Positions 18,643 through 29,797 of a DNA stretch of 64,000 nt are shown one piece after another (the first letter of the stretch is position 1; each line of letters starts with the position of its first letter). Location of the stretch: positions 4,000,066-4,064,065 of the forward strand of contig NZ_AP027365.1 in NCBI RefSeq assembly GCF_030295995.1, read 5' to 3'. The stretch comes from Thalassotalea hakodatensis. GTDB lineage: Bacteria; Pseudomonadota; Gammaproteobacteria; Enterobacterales; Alteromonadaceae. A program made the translations under genes and the position numbers. Below the pieces are notes generated by a model. It saw nothing but the letters and a program-made list of their open reading frames with translations, searched no databases and had not been told where the DNA came from.

Positions 18643-19104
18643 ATGAAGTTTCTTGAGTTAAAAATTCCCCCAGTATTACTAATGATGATATTTGCTGCGA
18701 TAATGTGGCTGAGTAAAGACATTTCAACACCAATGATATTGTCCTCACAGTTAACCATCATAATGACGTTATTATTCTGCTTTTTGGGCACAATTGTGGT
18801 CGCGGCGGGGGTTATCGCATTTAAAAAAGCCAAGACCACTGTAGACCCAACCAAGCCAGAATCAAGCGCTTCATTGGTCAGTTCAGGGGTTTACCAATAC
18901 ACCCGTAATCCTATGTATTTAGGTTTCAGTTGCTGGCTAATGGCATTGTGCTTTTATGCCGCCAACCCGCTGTTAATCGGTTTTGTCGTGCTGTTTATTT
19001 TCTACTTAGATACCTTTCAAATATCACCAGAAGAGCGAATGTTAGAGAAGCTCTTTGGTCAAGCTTACCTTGATTATTGTCATCAAGTTCGGCGCTGGAT
19101 TTAA
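18643..19104 (+). CDS. isoprenylcysteine carboxyl methyltransferase-like membrane protein
   Basis: The product is about 153 residues, with four hydrophobic helices and the conserved block GVYQYTRNPMYLGF that precedes the SAM-binding site in the ICMT/PEMT family; EERMLEKLFGQAYLDYCHQV closes the protein. Bacterial members methylate unknown, probably lipid or quinone-like, substrates. A start at 18616 is possible, but MKFLELKIPP at 18643 matches the usual N-terminus. The stop codon overlaps the start of the next gene (TAATG), so the two are translationally coupled. Confidence 0.75.
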   Translation: MKFLELKIPPVLLMMIFAAIMWLSKDISTPMILSSQLTIIMTLLFCFLGTIVVAAGVIAFKKAKTTVDPTKPESSASLVSSGVYQYTRNPMYLGFSCWLMALCFYAANPLLIGFVVLFIFYLDTFQISPEERMLEKLFGQAYLDYCHQVRRWI

Positions 19105-20093
19105 TGTTATTGGTTATGCGTACATATTTTCTTCTTTTAATTTGCGTTGCGCTAAGCGCTTGCACTGAGCAGCCGGTGTATACCTCTTTAGCCAGCGTCA
19201 CACAGCAATATAGTGAAAAAGTACTTAAAGCGGCAGATATTAGTACTGATGGTACAATAACGATAGTTAGTGACAACGAACAGGTTTGTGTGTGGGATAA
19301 TATAAAAGACCAAAAAAGCTATTGTTTACAAGGACTTGATGCAAAACTGATCGAGTTGTTAGGTATCTCTCACTCTAAACGATACTTTTATACCTCAAAT
19401 CGCGTGAATGTACATTTATATGACTTAGCAACAGGACGCCTTGTCAGAGTTTGGTCTGCTGGTGATAATATTATCAATGATATTGCGATGGCAAATAATG
19501 AAAAAGCTTTAATCTTTGCTTTTCGTAGTGGGCAAGCCAGCGTTGTTTCTGTGCATAGCGATGTCATTAACACCTTTAAACCTCACCGCTTAGACATTAA
19601 CTCTATCGCCATTTCTAATGACGGTATGAGTGCATTTACCGGTTCAAGCGACAAGTACGCTAGTCTATGGCATACGAAAACTGGCGAGATACTTGATTCG
19701 TACACTCATCAATCGCGTGTTAATCATGTAGCATTGTCACCCACTGGCAAGTTTGCATTTACCTTGGATGCGATAAAAGACCGCTTTTTTTGGCGTATCA
19801 ATAACCCACAACCGCAAGCAGAATTAGGCAGTCTTGTGAAGTTCATCGAATTTAACGACAGTCAGTTTGTTAATCATAACAAGTGGTTATTATCAGCTTC
19901 CCCCAAACAGGTTATTCAACTATGGCGGGTAAAAGATGGTGAACTATTAGCACAGTGGCAGGCGTATAAACATGAACAGCGCTTTCGCTCGTCGGTATTA
20001 GCCATTGAAATGATCAACCCAAACACTATCGCCTCAATGACCAGTGATGGTGTTTATCAGCAATGGCCTGTTGCGATAACATCGCTTCATTAA
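19104..20093 (+). CDS. WD40-repeat lipoprotein
   Basis: The product has about 329 residues. Its start has a hydrophobic segment with a lipobox (VALSACTEQ), so it is a lipoprotein, probably facing the periplasm. The rest is a run of WD40-like blades (NSIAISNDGMSAFTGSSDKY, ASLWHTKTGEILDSYTHQS). ATG at 19104 overlaps the stop of the methyltransferase gene; ATG at 19116 would give a shorter signal sequence. Such propellers act as interaction scaffolds. No catalytic residues are evident and the partner is unknown. Confidence 0.78.
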   Translation: MLLVMRTYFLLLICVALSACTEQPVYTSLASVTQQYSEKVLKAADISTDGTITIVSDNEQVCVWDNIKDQKSYCLQGLDAKLIELLGISHSKRYFYTSNRVNVHLYDLATGRLVRVWSAGDNIINDIAMANNEKALIFAFRSGQASVVSVHSDVINTFKPHRLDINSIAISNDGMSAFTGSSDKYASLWHTKTGEILDSYTHQSRVNHVALSPTGKFAFTLDAIKDRFFWRINNPQPQAELGSLVKFIEFNDSQFVNHNKWLLSASPKQVIQLWRVKDGELLAQWQAYKHEQRFRSSVLAIEMINPNTIASMTSDGVYQQWPVAITSLH

Positions 20094-20117
20094 GTCCCTT
20101 TTTAGCGAGCTGTAATG

Positions 20118-21872
20118 TTACTCTTTCACTTGATTACTGAGCCACACCGTTTGATAAGGTTGTAAGGTGATACGCTCTAAGGTATCGCGTATTTCCTGTT
20201 GTGCGATTAAGTCAAACCAAGATTCAGTTATCACTAAGTTTAACTCGCTAAGCATCAGTGGCTGAGGTTCACAACTAATATTACTAATACAAAAAATACT
20301 TTGTTTTCGATCAACGCTTTGTCGCCAAAAGCCAAACAATTGTAATCCTAGATGCAAGGTAAACTGTACTGCGTTTGGATGAAAAGCCGGCTGTTGTGTA
20401 CGAATATCAATAAGTTCTTTCATGGCACTAAAAATTTGCTGATGATGACTTTGCTTATCACTTAAACGCTGTTTTAATTGTTCATATTGCCAACGATGTC
20501 GGTTTATCGAACGATTGTGATGGGTATGTGCTAACCGTTCTTCATCATTTCTGGTGGCTAAAAGACTATGAATATAAATGCCAGGTATACCTTCTAACGC
20601 AAGCATAATGGCATGCGCACAGATAAAGCGTGCATTCCCCCATTTATCGGGCCCTGCACTCGTTCCTTGTAATGCATCATAAAGCGCAATATTTATTTCA
20701 TAGGCTTTTTGTTGACCTTCATCACTGGTTCGCCAAGAAATTCTGCCGCCAAATTGCTTCATGGTGTTAATTAACACGTTTAACTCTTGATCGGTTAATA
20801 AACCTTCCGCTGGACGCAACCCTATACCGTCATGTGAAGCAATAAAATTAAAATAGGTTGTACCATTTTGAGCGGGTGGCATGCTCATCAGCCAACGTTT
20901 TAAGTATAAACAATCACCAGTGATTAGCGTATTTAACAATAACGGCGGTAATGAAAAGTTATAAATGGCATGGGCTTCGTTAGCATTTCCAAAATAGGTT
21001 AAATTTTGTGTGTTAGGAATGTTTGTTTCAGTGATCACAATAGCGTTAGGTTTTGCGTGTTCAATAAGCGTACGTAACAACCTGACGACTTCATGAGTTT
21101 GCGGTAAATTTATAGATTTACTACCGACAATTTTCCATAAGAAAGCCACCGCATCTAAACGAAAAATTTCAACGCCCATATCAAGATACTGCCGAATAAT
21201 CGACACAAATACCCTTAATACCGCGGGATTTCTAAAATCAAAGTCCACTTGGTCATGACTAAAAGTGCACCACGAAAATTGTTTGCCGTTTGCCGTTTCA
21301 ACTTCTTTTAATAGCGATGATGTTCTTGGTCTGACGACTGAGGATAAATCATCATCGGGTGACGCGGTAAAAAAGAAATCATGGCCAACTCCTTTACCAT
21401 TGATGAAATTTTCAAACCATAAGCTTCTACTTGAGCAATGATTAATCACTAAATCAGACATTAAACGTTTATTCGCTGCAATCGCTGAAATATCTTGCCA
21501 ATCACCAAGTGCTTCATTGACCGACGAGTAATCAATAACCGAAAAGCCATCATCAGAACTAAATGGAAAAAACGGTAAAATATGCACACCATTTATTGTG
21601 TTACCGATGTAGTCAGTAATAAAGTCTTGTAAGGTTTTCAGTGGTTGTTCATCTGTGTCGATAATACTATCGCCATAGGTGATCATCACCACATCTTGCT
21701 CTGACCATAAGTTCTGATAGGGCTTAACTTCATGCATCTCTTCGGGAAAACGCATTTCAGCAAGTAGTTGATCCGCTAACCCCTGGTAATCATCAACACC
21801 CTCTACATCGCGGTAAATAAACGCCAGTTGCTGGCATACCTTTTGTGTTAACGTATCAAGCACATTTACCAT
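20118..21872 (-). CDS. glucosylglycerate phosphorylase (GH13_18, sucrose-phosphorylase-like)
   Basis: The 584-residue protein is a GH13 subfamily 18 retaining phosphorylase. The catalytic nucleophile lies in [12 protein letters not shown], the acid/base glutamate in [10 protein letters not shown], and the third acid in [15 protein letters not shown]. Sequence alone does not settle the substrate, but it is the last gene of an operon with GpgS-like, GpgP-like and glycerate kinase genes. Cleavage of glucosylglycerate by phosphate to glucose-1-phosphate and glycerate therefore fits best. It overlaps the synthase gene by 17 bases. A plain sucrose phosphorylase would not explain the neighbours. Confidence 0.82.
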   Translation of the reverse strand: MVNVLDTLTQKVCQQLAFIYRDVEGVDDYQGLADQLLAEMRFPEEMHEVKPYQNLWSEQDVVMITYGDSIIDTDEQPLKTLQDFITDYIGNTINGVHILPFFPFSSDDGFSVIDYSSVNEALGDWQDISAIAANKRLMSDLVINHCSSRSLWFENFINGKGVGHDFFFTASPDDDLSSVVRPRTSSLLKEVETANGKQFSWCTFSHDQVDFDFRNPAVLRVFVSIIRQYLDMGVEIFRLDAVAFLWKIVGSKSINLPQTHEVVRLLRTLIEHAKPNAIVITETNIPNTQNLTYFGNANEAHAIYNFSLPPLLLNTLITGDCLYLKRWLMSMPPAQNGTTYFNFIASHDGIGLRPAEGLLTDQELNVLINTMKQFGGRISWRTSDEGQQKAYEINIALYDALQGTSAGPDKWGNARFICAHAIMLALEGIPGIYIHSLLATRNDEERLAHTHHNRSINRHRWQYEQLKQRLSDKQSHHQQIFSAMKELIDIRTQQPAFHPNAVQFTLHLGLQLFGFWRQSVDRKQSIFCISNISCEPQPLMLSELNLVITESWFDLIAQQEIRDTLERITLQPYQTVWLSNQVKE

Positions 21873-23103
21873 GTATAGACCCCTGAGAAAATTCTTCGTT
21901 ATCTAATTCAACTGCGGTTTTTAATTGCTCTAGTACATCTGGCATTGCACTTACCACACGGTTCCATGATGGAATAAACGGGGTGTCCATTGGATTTTCT
22001 AAAAACGTTTGTCCTGCGGTCATAATGTTCATCGCAAACATTTCAACCGCCTTTTCTTCTATGTGAATATCTAGCGTTAAGCCATTCATTACTGCGTCAT
22101 TACGATAGGTTTCTACATAATCTAATGCTATACGGTAATACGTTGCTTTAAGGGTACGAATAGTTTCGGCAGTGAAGGTTTCACCTTGTGTTGCCAGTTT
22201 ACGAATTAACGCTTTACTGATATCAACTGACATTTTAGATAACCCGGCATTGGCATTATCTAACGATAAATCTTGATGCTTATGATCGTATGTTTGCGCA
22301 ATATCAACTTGGCATAATCGGTTCGATGAAAAATTACGGTGCATTTCAGATAATACCCCTATTTCTAAACCCCAATCACTTGGAATGCGTAAGTCGTTTA
22401 ACACATCGCGCCTAAAGGAAAACTCACCTGCTAGTGGGTATAAGAAGCTATCCATGTATTCTAAATATTCGTTATGACCTACAGTTTTCTTTAATGCTTT
22501 GAGAAGTGGAGTCACTAATAGTCGTGAAACACGCCCGTTAACTTTACCGTCTGCCACTCGTGCATAGAAGCCTTTACAAAACTCATAATTAAAGAGTGGA
22601 TTGGCCACAGGGTAGAGTAGTCGAGCTAGTAATTGGCGATCGTAAGTTAAAATATCACAATCGTGCAAAGCAACAGATTCAGACTTGCCCGACGCCAATA
22701 CGTAACCCATGCAATACCAGACATTGCGCCCTTTACCCATTTCTTTAGGCGCTAAGCCAAGAGCTTCAAGCTTGGCATCAAGGGCACGAAGCCTTGGCCC
22801 ATCATTCCACAACACCTTATGATGTTGTGGTAGCTCACCAAAAAATTTCAACGCAGAGCGATATTGCGTTTCGTCAGCGCGATCTAACCCGATCACAATC
22901 TCAGATAGATAAGGAACTTGTGCAATGTTATCAATAATTTCAGGCAATGCTTTACCTTCAAGTTCAGAATAAAGTGACGGTAAAATTAACCCTAATGGTC
23001 TTTTCTTTGAAAACGCCAATAGCTCTTGTTCTAGGCTTTCTTGATCACGTTGCCCTAAGTTATGTAACGTTGTTACCGTACCATTTTGATAAAAATCAGC
23101 CAT
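21856..23103 (-). CDS. gpgS: glucosyl-3-phosphoglycerate synthase (GT81)
   Basis: The 415-residue GT-A glycosyltransferase transfers glucose from a nucleotide sugar to 3-phosphoglycerate, the first step of glucosylglycerate synthesis. Visible marks are [18 protein letters not shown] near the start, the metal-binding DCD in [14 protein letters not shown], and the family block [14 protein letters not shown] / [16 protein letters not shown]. Its place between the HAD phosphatase and the phosphorylase gene supports the call. It overlaps the phosphatase gene by 8 bases and the phosphorylase gene by 17, a sign of tight coupling. Confidence 0.86.
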   Translation of the reverse strand: MADFYQNGTVTTLHNLGQRDQESLEQELLAFSKKRPLGLILPSLYSELEGKALPEIIDNIAQVPYLSEIVIGLDRADETQYRSALKFFGELPQHHKVLWNDGPRLRALDAKLEALGLAPKEMGKGRNVWYCMGYVLASGKSESVALHDCDILTYDRQLLARLLYPVANPLFNYEFCKGFYARVADGKVNGRVSRLLVTPLLKALKKTVGHNEYLEYMDSFLYPLAGEFSFRRDVLNDLRIPSDWGLEIGVLSEMHRNFSSNRLCQVDIAQTYDHKHQDLSLDNANAGLSKMSVDISKALIRKLATQGETFTAETIRTLKATYYRIALDYVETYRNDAVMNGLTLDIHIEEKAVEMFAMNIMTAGQTFLENPMDTPFIPSWNRVVSAMPDVLEQLKTAVELDNEEFSQGSIHGKCA

Positions 23104-23941
23104 GTTGCACCTCGTGATGATGAATAAAAGGAAGTAAATGCGTTAATGTTTCAGCCCAACCTTTCGGGCCATATTCGTCGCTTTGAATCGCTTTGGATTG
23201 ACGCTCTAATGCAGGAAAATCATGCTTAGGTGATCGAATTTGTACGGCAATATCTGCCGTTTCAAGCATGGCAATATCGTTGTCACTATCACCTAACGCA
23301 ATAGTCGTTATATCTGATGCGGGATATTGTTCGCGGTATCTTTCCGCAAGCCAGTGTTGTGCAAGCCCTTTATCGCAAGCACCACTAATATGTAAAAAGC
23401 GTCCGCCTTGCAGTACATTTGCACCATAATCTGACATCAAATCGATGAAAGCCTTACGTTGTTTATGTGTACCATTCCAATGAAGCGGTTCGCTAAATTC
23501 TCGCTGTAATGCGTTTTTTGCTTGTTGCTCGCTTAAGTGAGTAAGCGCAACGAGCTCGTTCACCGTCAACTGAGAAAAACCCGTAAAATACTGTTGATAC
23601 TCAAACGCCACATTTTTCAGTAATGAAAGCCAATAACTTCTTGGCTGACAAAATGTTTTAACCCAATAATTCCCTTGTTGAAAAGCATCTTCTGGTTGTT
23701 TATCAAAGTAATTAATAGGGATATAAATAGCAGCACCATTTTCAACAATAAATGGCGTAGACAATGCTAGATCATTTCGCAACTCTTCTAATTCAACAAA
23801 GGTTTTACTGGTGTTTAATATAAGGGGAATATCAGCCGCCTTTAATGCCAATAACGTTGGTTTAGCAGCCTGCCAACTATAGGTTTCATGATCTAGTAAC
23901 GTGCCATCTAAATCGCTAAATATTAGGTAAGTATTTTTCAT
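23096..23941 (-). CDS. glucosyl/mannosyl-3-phosphoglycerate phosphatase (HAD)
   Basis: The 281-residue HAD hydrolase has motif I FSDLDGTLLDHETYSW, motif II LILNTSK, and motif IV ALGDSDNDIAMLETAD, and matches the MPGP/YedP group. It would remove the phosphate from glucosyl-3-phosphoglycerate to give the compatible solute glucosylglycerate. The start is one base after the kinase stop, and its end overlaps gpgS, so all four genes form one operon. Whether it prefers the glucosyl or mannosyl substrate is inferred from the neighbouring GT81 enzyme. Confidence 0.86.
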   Translation of the reverse strand: MKNTYLIFSDLDGTLLDHETYSWQAAKPTLLALKAADIPLILNTSKTFVELEELRNDLALSTPFIVENGAAIYIPINYFDKQPEDAFQQGNYWVKTFCQPRSYWLSLLKNVAFEYQQYFTGFSQLTVNELVALTHLSEQQAKNALQREFSEPLHWNGTHKQRKAFIDLMSDYGANVLQGGRFLHISGACDKGLAQHWLAERYREQYPASDITTIALGDSDNDIAMLETADIAVQIRSPKHDFPALERQSKAIQSDEYGPKGWAETLTHLLPFIHHHEVQHG

Positions 23942-23942
23942 A

Positions 23943-24827
23943 TTAATCGCCTATAACCACTTGCTTAACTTGTCGATCATAATCAAGCAATAACAGGTAA
24001 TTCATTTGCTGAGGAAGTGTTACTAAACCGTGTTCGGTTAAACGTTGAAAATACTGAATAAACTGACGGATCTGTTCCGAAGACATGATTTGATTGTTTG
24101 TATCTTCGGAGTTTTCTGCCAGTTTATTTTCTTGTTCTAACCGCCACTGAAATACCGCATTAAATGATGGCGCAGCCAACATCACCCAATAATCAAACAA
24201 CTGATATAGTGGTTGATAGTTTTCGACTAACTGTTGATTCACATAGGTACGCCAAACACATTGTTCATCATTAGTTTGTTCTAACCGATTGATTGCGGGG
24301 GTTAACGCTGTACTTTCTTGCCTCATAACACCCCAACACCAGCCTTCAAGAAGCACTAAATCAGGCTGGTCTTTCACATACTTCCACTGCGTTACATATT
24401 TAACATCATCTATGGCCTTATCGAACGCAGGTATTTGCACGCCAGAATTGCCTTGTTTTAACGCCAATAATGTTCTAGATAATAAGTCAATATCATGGGT
24501 GCCTGGCACACCTCGGGTCGCTAACAAAGGGTGTATTTTCTCGGCTAGCTTATTTCGCGACTGTTTAGATAAGTAAAAATCATCAAGTGATAGGTTAACC
24601 ACGTTGACATTGAAATTTTGCACTAAATACTCAGCGATGAACGCGCACATGGTTGACTTGCCACTTCCTTGGCAACCATTAATACCGACAAATAAAGGAG
24701 ATTCACCACAATGAATACGCTCAAGTAACGTATTTGCTAACGGCACATAAAACTGTGATGCGGTTTCTTGAAACGCGTCAGATAGTTGGTGTTTGGCAAT
24801 AAATTCGCTGAGCATTTTGTCCATCAA
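23943..24827 (-). CDS. D-glycerate kinase (P-loop, GLYK type)
   Basis: The 294-residue protein has a P-loop (VGINGCQGSGKSTMCAFI, about residues 47-64), the switch region VNLSLDDFYLSK, and GTHDIDLL and LLEGWCWG blocks shared with plant/fungal-type D-glycerate 3-kinases and pantothenate/uridine kinase relatives. It heads the glucosylglycerate operon, where it would return glycerate released by the phosphorylase to 3-phosphoglycerate. It is the first gene, with a 180-base upstream region holding the likely promoter. Confidence 0.84.
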   Translation of the reverse strand: MMDKMLSEFIAKHQLSDAFQETASQFYVPLANTLLERIHCGESPLFVGINGCQGSGKSTMCAFIAEYLVQNFNVNVVNLSLDDFYLSKQSRNKLAEKIHPLLATRGVPGTHDIDLLSRTLLALKQGNSGVQIPAFDKAIDDVKYVTQWKYVKDQPDLVLLEGWCWGVMRQESTALTPAINRLEQTNDEQCVWRTYVNQQLVENYQPLYQLFDYWVMLAAPSFNAVFQWRLEQENKLAENSEDTNNQIMSSEQIRQFIQYFQRLTEHGLVTLPQQMNYLLLLDYDRQVKQVVIGD

Positions 24828-25007
24828 TATATCCTACATTAACATCTTTATTTCAACTCTCGTGCCAAATCAAGCATATAGAGAAAATTTAAAATATCTT
24901 GTTGTTAATTAAGAGTATATTAGTTTATTACAAAACACCTTGTAGAAAGAATAACATGCTAAGTTGGCTAGTTTTAACGCAACGATGCACCATGAAGGTG
25001 CACCCTG

Positions 25008-25841
25008 TTATTTTTGTAAACACCTGTGATGGAACGCTAAATGCTCATCAATAAAACTTGAGATAAAATAATAGCTATGATCATAGCCAGCCCGCGTTCT
25101 AAGCTCTAATGCAGAGCCATGTTGTTGCGCTGCACGTTGAAGATTCTTAGGTTTTAATTGTTCAGCGAGAAAATTATCCGCGTCTCCTTGATCCACTAGT
25201 ATCGGTAGTGTTGATTTTTCTTGAGCCAGTAAATGACAGGCATCATAAGATAACCAATCGTTTTTATTGTCACCTAAATAGGCCGAGAACGCTTTTTCAC
25301 CCCATGGACATTGTGACGGATTTGTAATCGGACTAAACGCTGAAATAGACTGATATTGATCTTGATTTCGTAGACCTATAACCAAGGCACCGTGCCCACC
25401 CATGCTATGCCCCGCAATTGAACGTTTATCGGTAACTGGAAAGCTTTGTTCGATCAGTCTAGGCAACTCATACACTATATAATCGTACATTTGGTAATGT
25501 TCAGACCAAGGAGATTGCGTAGCATTAACATAAAAACCAGCCCCTTGTCCTAAGTCATAAGCATCATCATTGGCGACATTTTCGCCACGCGGGCTCGTAT
25601 CAGGCGCAACAATAGCAACGCCTAGTTCAGCCGCTTTCTTAAAAGCGCCAGCTTTTTGCATAAAATTTTCATCAGTACAGGTTAGCCCTGAAAGCCAATA
25701 AAGAACAGGCACAGGTTTGTCTGCATTAGCGTTAGGCGGTAAAAATATCGCCAAACGCATCGTGCACTGCAAGGTAGTTGAAAAATGTGTAAATTGCTGA
25801 TGAACACCTTCACACACTTTTGCTTGACTAATTTGTTCCAT
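25008..25841 (-). CDS. fghA: S-formylglutathione hydrolase
   Basis: The 277-residue alpha/beta hydrolase of the esterase D family carries the nucleophile elbow GHSMGGHGAL, the oxyanion block PVLYWLSGLTCTDENFMQKAG, and a C-terminal histidine in GYDHSYYFI. It splits S-formylglutathione to formate and glutathione, the second step of glutathione-dependent formaldehyde removal. It follows the dehydrogenase gene by 9 bases and is surely cotranscribed with it. Confidence 0.95.
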   Translation of the reverse strand: MEQISQAKVCEGVHQQFTHFSTTLQCTMRLAIFLPPNANADKPVPVLYWLSGLTCTDENFMQKAGAFKKAAELGVAIVAPDTSPRGENVANDDAYDLGQGAGFYVNATQSPWSEHYQMYDYIVYELPRLIEQSFPVTDKRSIAGHSMGGHGALVIGLRNQDQYQSISAFSPITNPSQCPWGEKAFSAYLGDNKNDWLSYDACHLLAQEKSTLPILVDQGDADNFLAEQLKPKNLQRAAQQHGSALELRTRAGYDHSYYFISSFIDEHLAFHHRCLQK

Positions 25842-25850
25842 TAACGCTCC

Positions 25851-27014
<1,164 letters not shown>

Positions 27015-27123
27015 TTATATTCACTTTTGAAACAGTATAGCGCTCTGCCATTACTCTTACGAGCTCAATTGCTCATAGACAAGCTACAACATTGTTTGAC
27101 GGTTATAATTTTGAAGGATAATA

Positions 27124-27155
27124 AAAGAAAAAAACAGGGCATTAAGAATACCCTG
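27124..27155 (-). terminator. terminator of the cydAB operon
   Basis: Read on the minus strand, a stem CAGGGTATT...AATGCCCTG (27135-27155) is followed by a run of seven T. It lies 126 bases after the cydB stop. Confidence 0.75.
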
Positions 27156-27280
27156 TATAAAAAGAGAAATAACAGTCCTACATTAATGTAGTAGAGCAAT
27201 CAAATTCGATTGATTCAACGAAGTAATCAATAACGCTGGTATTTAATCTTGTTATTACCTTAATGAAAAGACCATTCGTC

Positions 27281-28279
27281 TTAGTAATAGTTGAGTTCAT
27301 CTGCTTTACCCCAAAAAACACGATACGAATAGACGGTATAAGCTAAAATAGTTGGTACAACGATGAAAGCTCCCCACAGTATAAAGTTAAGTGACTCTGG
27401 TGCAGCAACAGACTGCCAAATGGTTAACTGATTAGGCACAATGTCAGGGAAAAAGCTAAAGCTTAAGCCAAAAAAGCTTAACGTAAAAATAAATACCGTG
27501 ATAAAAAAAGGTAAACCTGAGCCATGTTCTGGTGTTTTTTTCAAATGTCTAAGTACATTAAAACAAAGAAAAAAAGCAATACAACAGACCATCGGAATTG
27601 GTAATAAAAACAAACCATATGGCCAAGTAAACCACTTTTCATAAACTTCAGGGTTAACCCACAAATTTAAACCGGATACTAGCACCACACCAATAAAGGT
27701 GATAACCACACAACGCTGTGCATACTTAATGGCTGTTTGCTGTAATTCTCCATGTGTTTTCATCACTAGCCAACCTGCACCAATTAGCATATATGCGCAA
27801 GCAACACCAAAGGCACTCATTATCGCAAAACATGTTGCCATCCAAGACTGCTCAAAGCCGGTCACATAAATGCCAAGTATATACCCCTGAGACAACGCAG
27901 CAATAAATGATCCTGCTTTAAAAGTTTTATCCCAAGTTTTACGATGTGACACTGCTGCTTTTGCTCTAAAATCAAAAGCAACGCCCCGCAAGATCAAGCC
28001 AATCAACATAACCACGCTAGGAAGATACAAGGCTTTTAGTATCAAATTATACGCTGCAGGAAAAGCGATTAATAAAAGCCCAACAGCAAACACTAACCAG
28101 GTTTCATTTGCATCCCAAAAGGGGCCTATCGACGCTATCATGGTGTCGGCATGCTCTTTTTTTTCTATCGGTAACAACATGCCAACACCAAGATCATAAC
28201 CATCTAATATCACATACAATAACGTTGATAATGCCATTAAACTTACAAAAATAACGGCAAGCGATTGTTGATCAAACAT
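27281..28279 (-). CDS. cydB: cytochrome bd quinol oxidase subunit II
   Basis: The 332-residue, eight-helix protein has the subunit II signatures DGYDLGVGMLLP near residues 28-39 and FWDANETWLVFAVG. The start at 28279 is preferred over an upstream ATG because GGGAGA lies 8 bases before it; it overlaps cydA by 8 bases. Together with subunit I it reduces oxygen to water with quinol at high affinity in the inner membrane. No cydX-like small gene is visible in the 125 bases downstream. Confidence 0.94.
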   Translation of the reverse strand: MFDQQSLAVIFVSLMALSTLLYVILDGYDLGVGMLLPIEKKEHADTMIASIGPFWDANETWLVFAVGLLLIAFPAAYNLILKALYLPSVVMLIGLILRGVAFDFRAKAAVSHRKTWDKTFKAGSFIAALSQGYILGIYVTGFEQSWMATCFAIMSAFGVACAYMLIGAGWLVMKTHGELQQTAIKYAQRCVVITFIGVVLVSGLNLWVNPEVYEKWFTWPYGLFLLPIPMVCCIAFFLCFNVLRHLKKTPEHGSGLPFFITVFIFTLSFFGLSFSFFPDIVPNQLTIWQSVAAPESLNFILWGAFIVVPTILAYTVYSYRVFWGKADELNYY

Positions 28280-29648
28280 GATTATTCTCCCATTCATTTT
28301 CACGGTAAGGAGAAGTTACATTGGTTAACTCCTCATTTTCAAATTCTTCCACCTTCACGGCACGCTTCGCCAATAAGAAAATGGTATGTAGGTATGCTAC
28401 GAGTAAACTTACATAGACCACGACATACATTGTTAAACTGATCACTACATTTTCAGCTGCTATATCAGTGACAGCCTCTTTCACCGTTAATATGCCACTG
28501 ACTAAATAAGGTTGACGGCCAATTTCTGTGACATACCAACCTGCAAGCGTTGCAATCCAGCCAGAAAAACTCATCCACACAAGCACCTTTAATAAACCCG
28601 TTGATACCTTTTGCTGCTTGAACAATTGAAAACGCGCAAGCCATGCAACTAAAATCATCATCAACCCCATACCTACCATGACACGAAAGCCATAAAACAC
28701 AGGTTTTACTGGTGGGTGGTTGTCAATAAAGTCATTTAGGCCCTTAATTTCCCCATCTGCTTGATGTGTTAAAATCCAACTGGCTAAATTTGGTATACCT
28801 AATTCATAACTGTTAGTACGAGTTTCTTCATTAGGAATAGCGAATAACAATAGCGGTGCATTAGTGCCAGTTTCCCACGCCCCTTCCATCGCGGCGACTT
28901 TTTGCGGTTGATGTTCGAAAGTATTTAAGCCATGTAAGTCACCAACAAATGCTTGTAAAGGAGCCAATATAACTGCAACGGTTAAACCAACCTTTAACGT
29001 GAGTTTAGGTGCTTGCTTTTCATCTCCTAGTAACAGACGGTATGCGCTCAACCCTGCAACTAAAAATGACGCGGTAAGCCCAGACGCAATCATCATATGG
29101 AAGAACCGGTAAGGGAATGAAGGGTTAAAAATAACGGCAAACCAGTCGACAGGAAACACTACCCCGTCTCTTATTTCAAAGCCAGTTGGCGTATGCATCC
29201 AAGAGTTCAAACTTAAAATCCAAAACGCAGACAACGTTGTGCCAACAGCAACCACAATAGTCGCAATAGTATGTACCCTTGCGGACACTCGCTTCATACC
29301 AAATAGCATAATGCCAAGAAACGTTGCTTCTAAAAAGAAGGCCGTTAATACTTCGTAACCCAATAATGGGCCTGCAATATTCCCCACCTTTTCCATATAG
29401 CCCGGCCAATTAGTACCAAACTGAAACGACATGGTAATGCCGCTTACTACGCCTAAAGCAAACGTAAGCGCGAACACTTTTACCCAAAAGCGGTAGGCTC
29501 GCATCCACACAGGGTGCTGTGTTTGGTCATAACGCACTTTAAAGAACACAAGAAACCAGCATAACGCGATGGTGATGGTCGGAAAAAGAATATGAAAACT
29601 AATATTAAGCGCAAACTGAATTCGCGACAGCATTTCTGTCTCTAACAT
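28272..29648 (-). CDS. cydA: cytochrome bd quinol oxidase subunit I, short Q-loop (CioA-like)
   Basis: The 458-residue subunit begins LSRIQFALNISFHILFPTI, which includes the haem b595 histidine, and has GRQPYLVSG in the quinol-binding part. At 458 residues it is clearly shorter than the roughly 520 of the Escherichia coli long-loop CydA, so it belongs with the short Q-loop or cyanide-insensitive (CioA) forms. It is the first gene of the pair with cydB. Upstream are a GbsR-type regulator gene in the same direction and an exact FNR box. Confidence 0.92.
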   Translation of the reverse strand: MLETEMLSRIQFALNISFHILFPTITIALCWFLVFFKVRYDQTQHPVWMRAYRFWVKVFALTFALGVVSGITMSFQFGTNWPGYMEKVGNIAGPLLGYEVLTAFFLEATFLGIMLFGMKRVSARVHTIATIVVAVGTTLSAFWILSLNSWMHTPTGFEIRDGVVFPVDWFAVIFNPSFPYRFFHMMIASGLTASFLVAGLSAYRLLLGDEKQAPKLTLKVGLTVAVILAPLQAFVGDLHGLNTFEHQPQKVAAMEGAWETGTNAPLLLFAIPNEETRTNSYELGIPNLASWILTHQADGEIKGLNDFIDNHPPVKPVFYGFRVMVGMGLMMILVAWLARFQLFKQQKVSTGLLKVLVWMSFSGWIATLAGWYVTEIGRQPYLVSGILTVKEAVTDIAAENVVISLTMYVVVYVSLLVAYLHTIFLLAKRAVKVEEFENEELTNVTSPYRENEWENNHV

Positions 29649-29734
29649 AATATACCTCTGCCAAATTTGGCGTGAGTAAGTCCGTAGCGCAATATTGCTA
29701 TTGCACTTAAAGTATAATCAATTATAGGAAGATA

Positions 29735-29797
29735 GGGCTTGTTGATCTTTCGCGTTTATTTCGAACAAAATTTAATCTCGAAAGAGCAACACCCCCT
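29735..29797. repeat. palindromic small repeat, copy 1 (inverted relative to copy 2)
   Basis: The 63-bp unit begins GGGCTTGTTGATCTTTCG and ends CGAAAGAGCAACACCCCC, so its ends are imperfect inverted repeats of each other. The 46 bases at 29752-29797 match the reverse complement of 30456-30501 with about four mismatches. It touches the stop codon of the regulator gene. It resembles a non-coding mobile repeat (MITE-like). Confidence 0.7.

Noticed and set aside
27156-27280. cydX-like small gene after cydB
   Set aside because: No open frame of about 30-40 residues with a membrane helix is present on the minus strand between cydB and its terminator.
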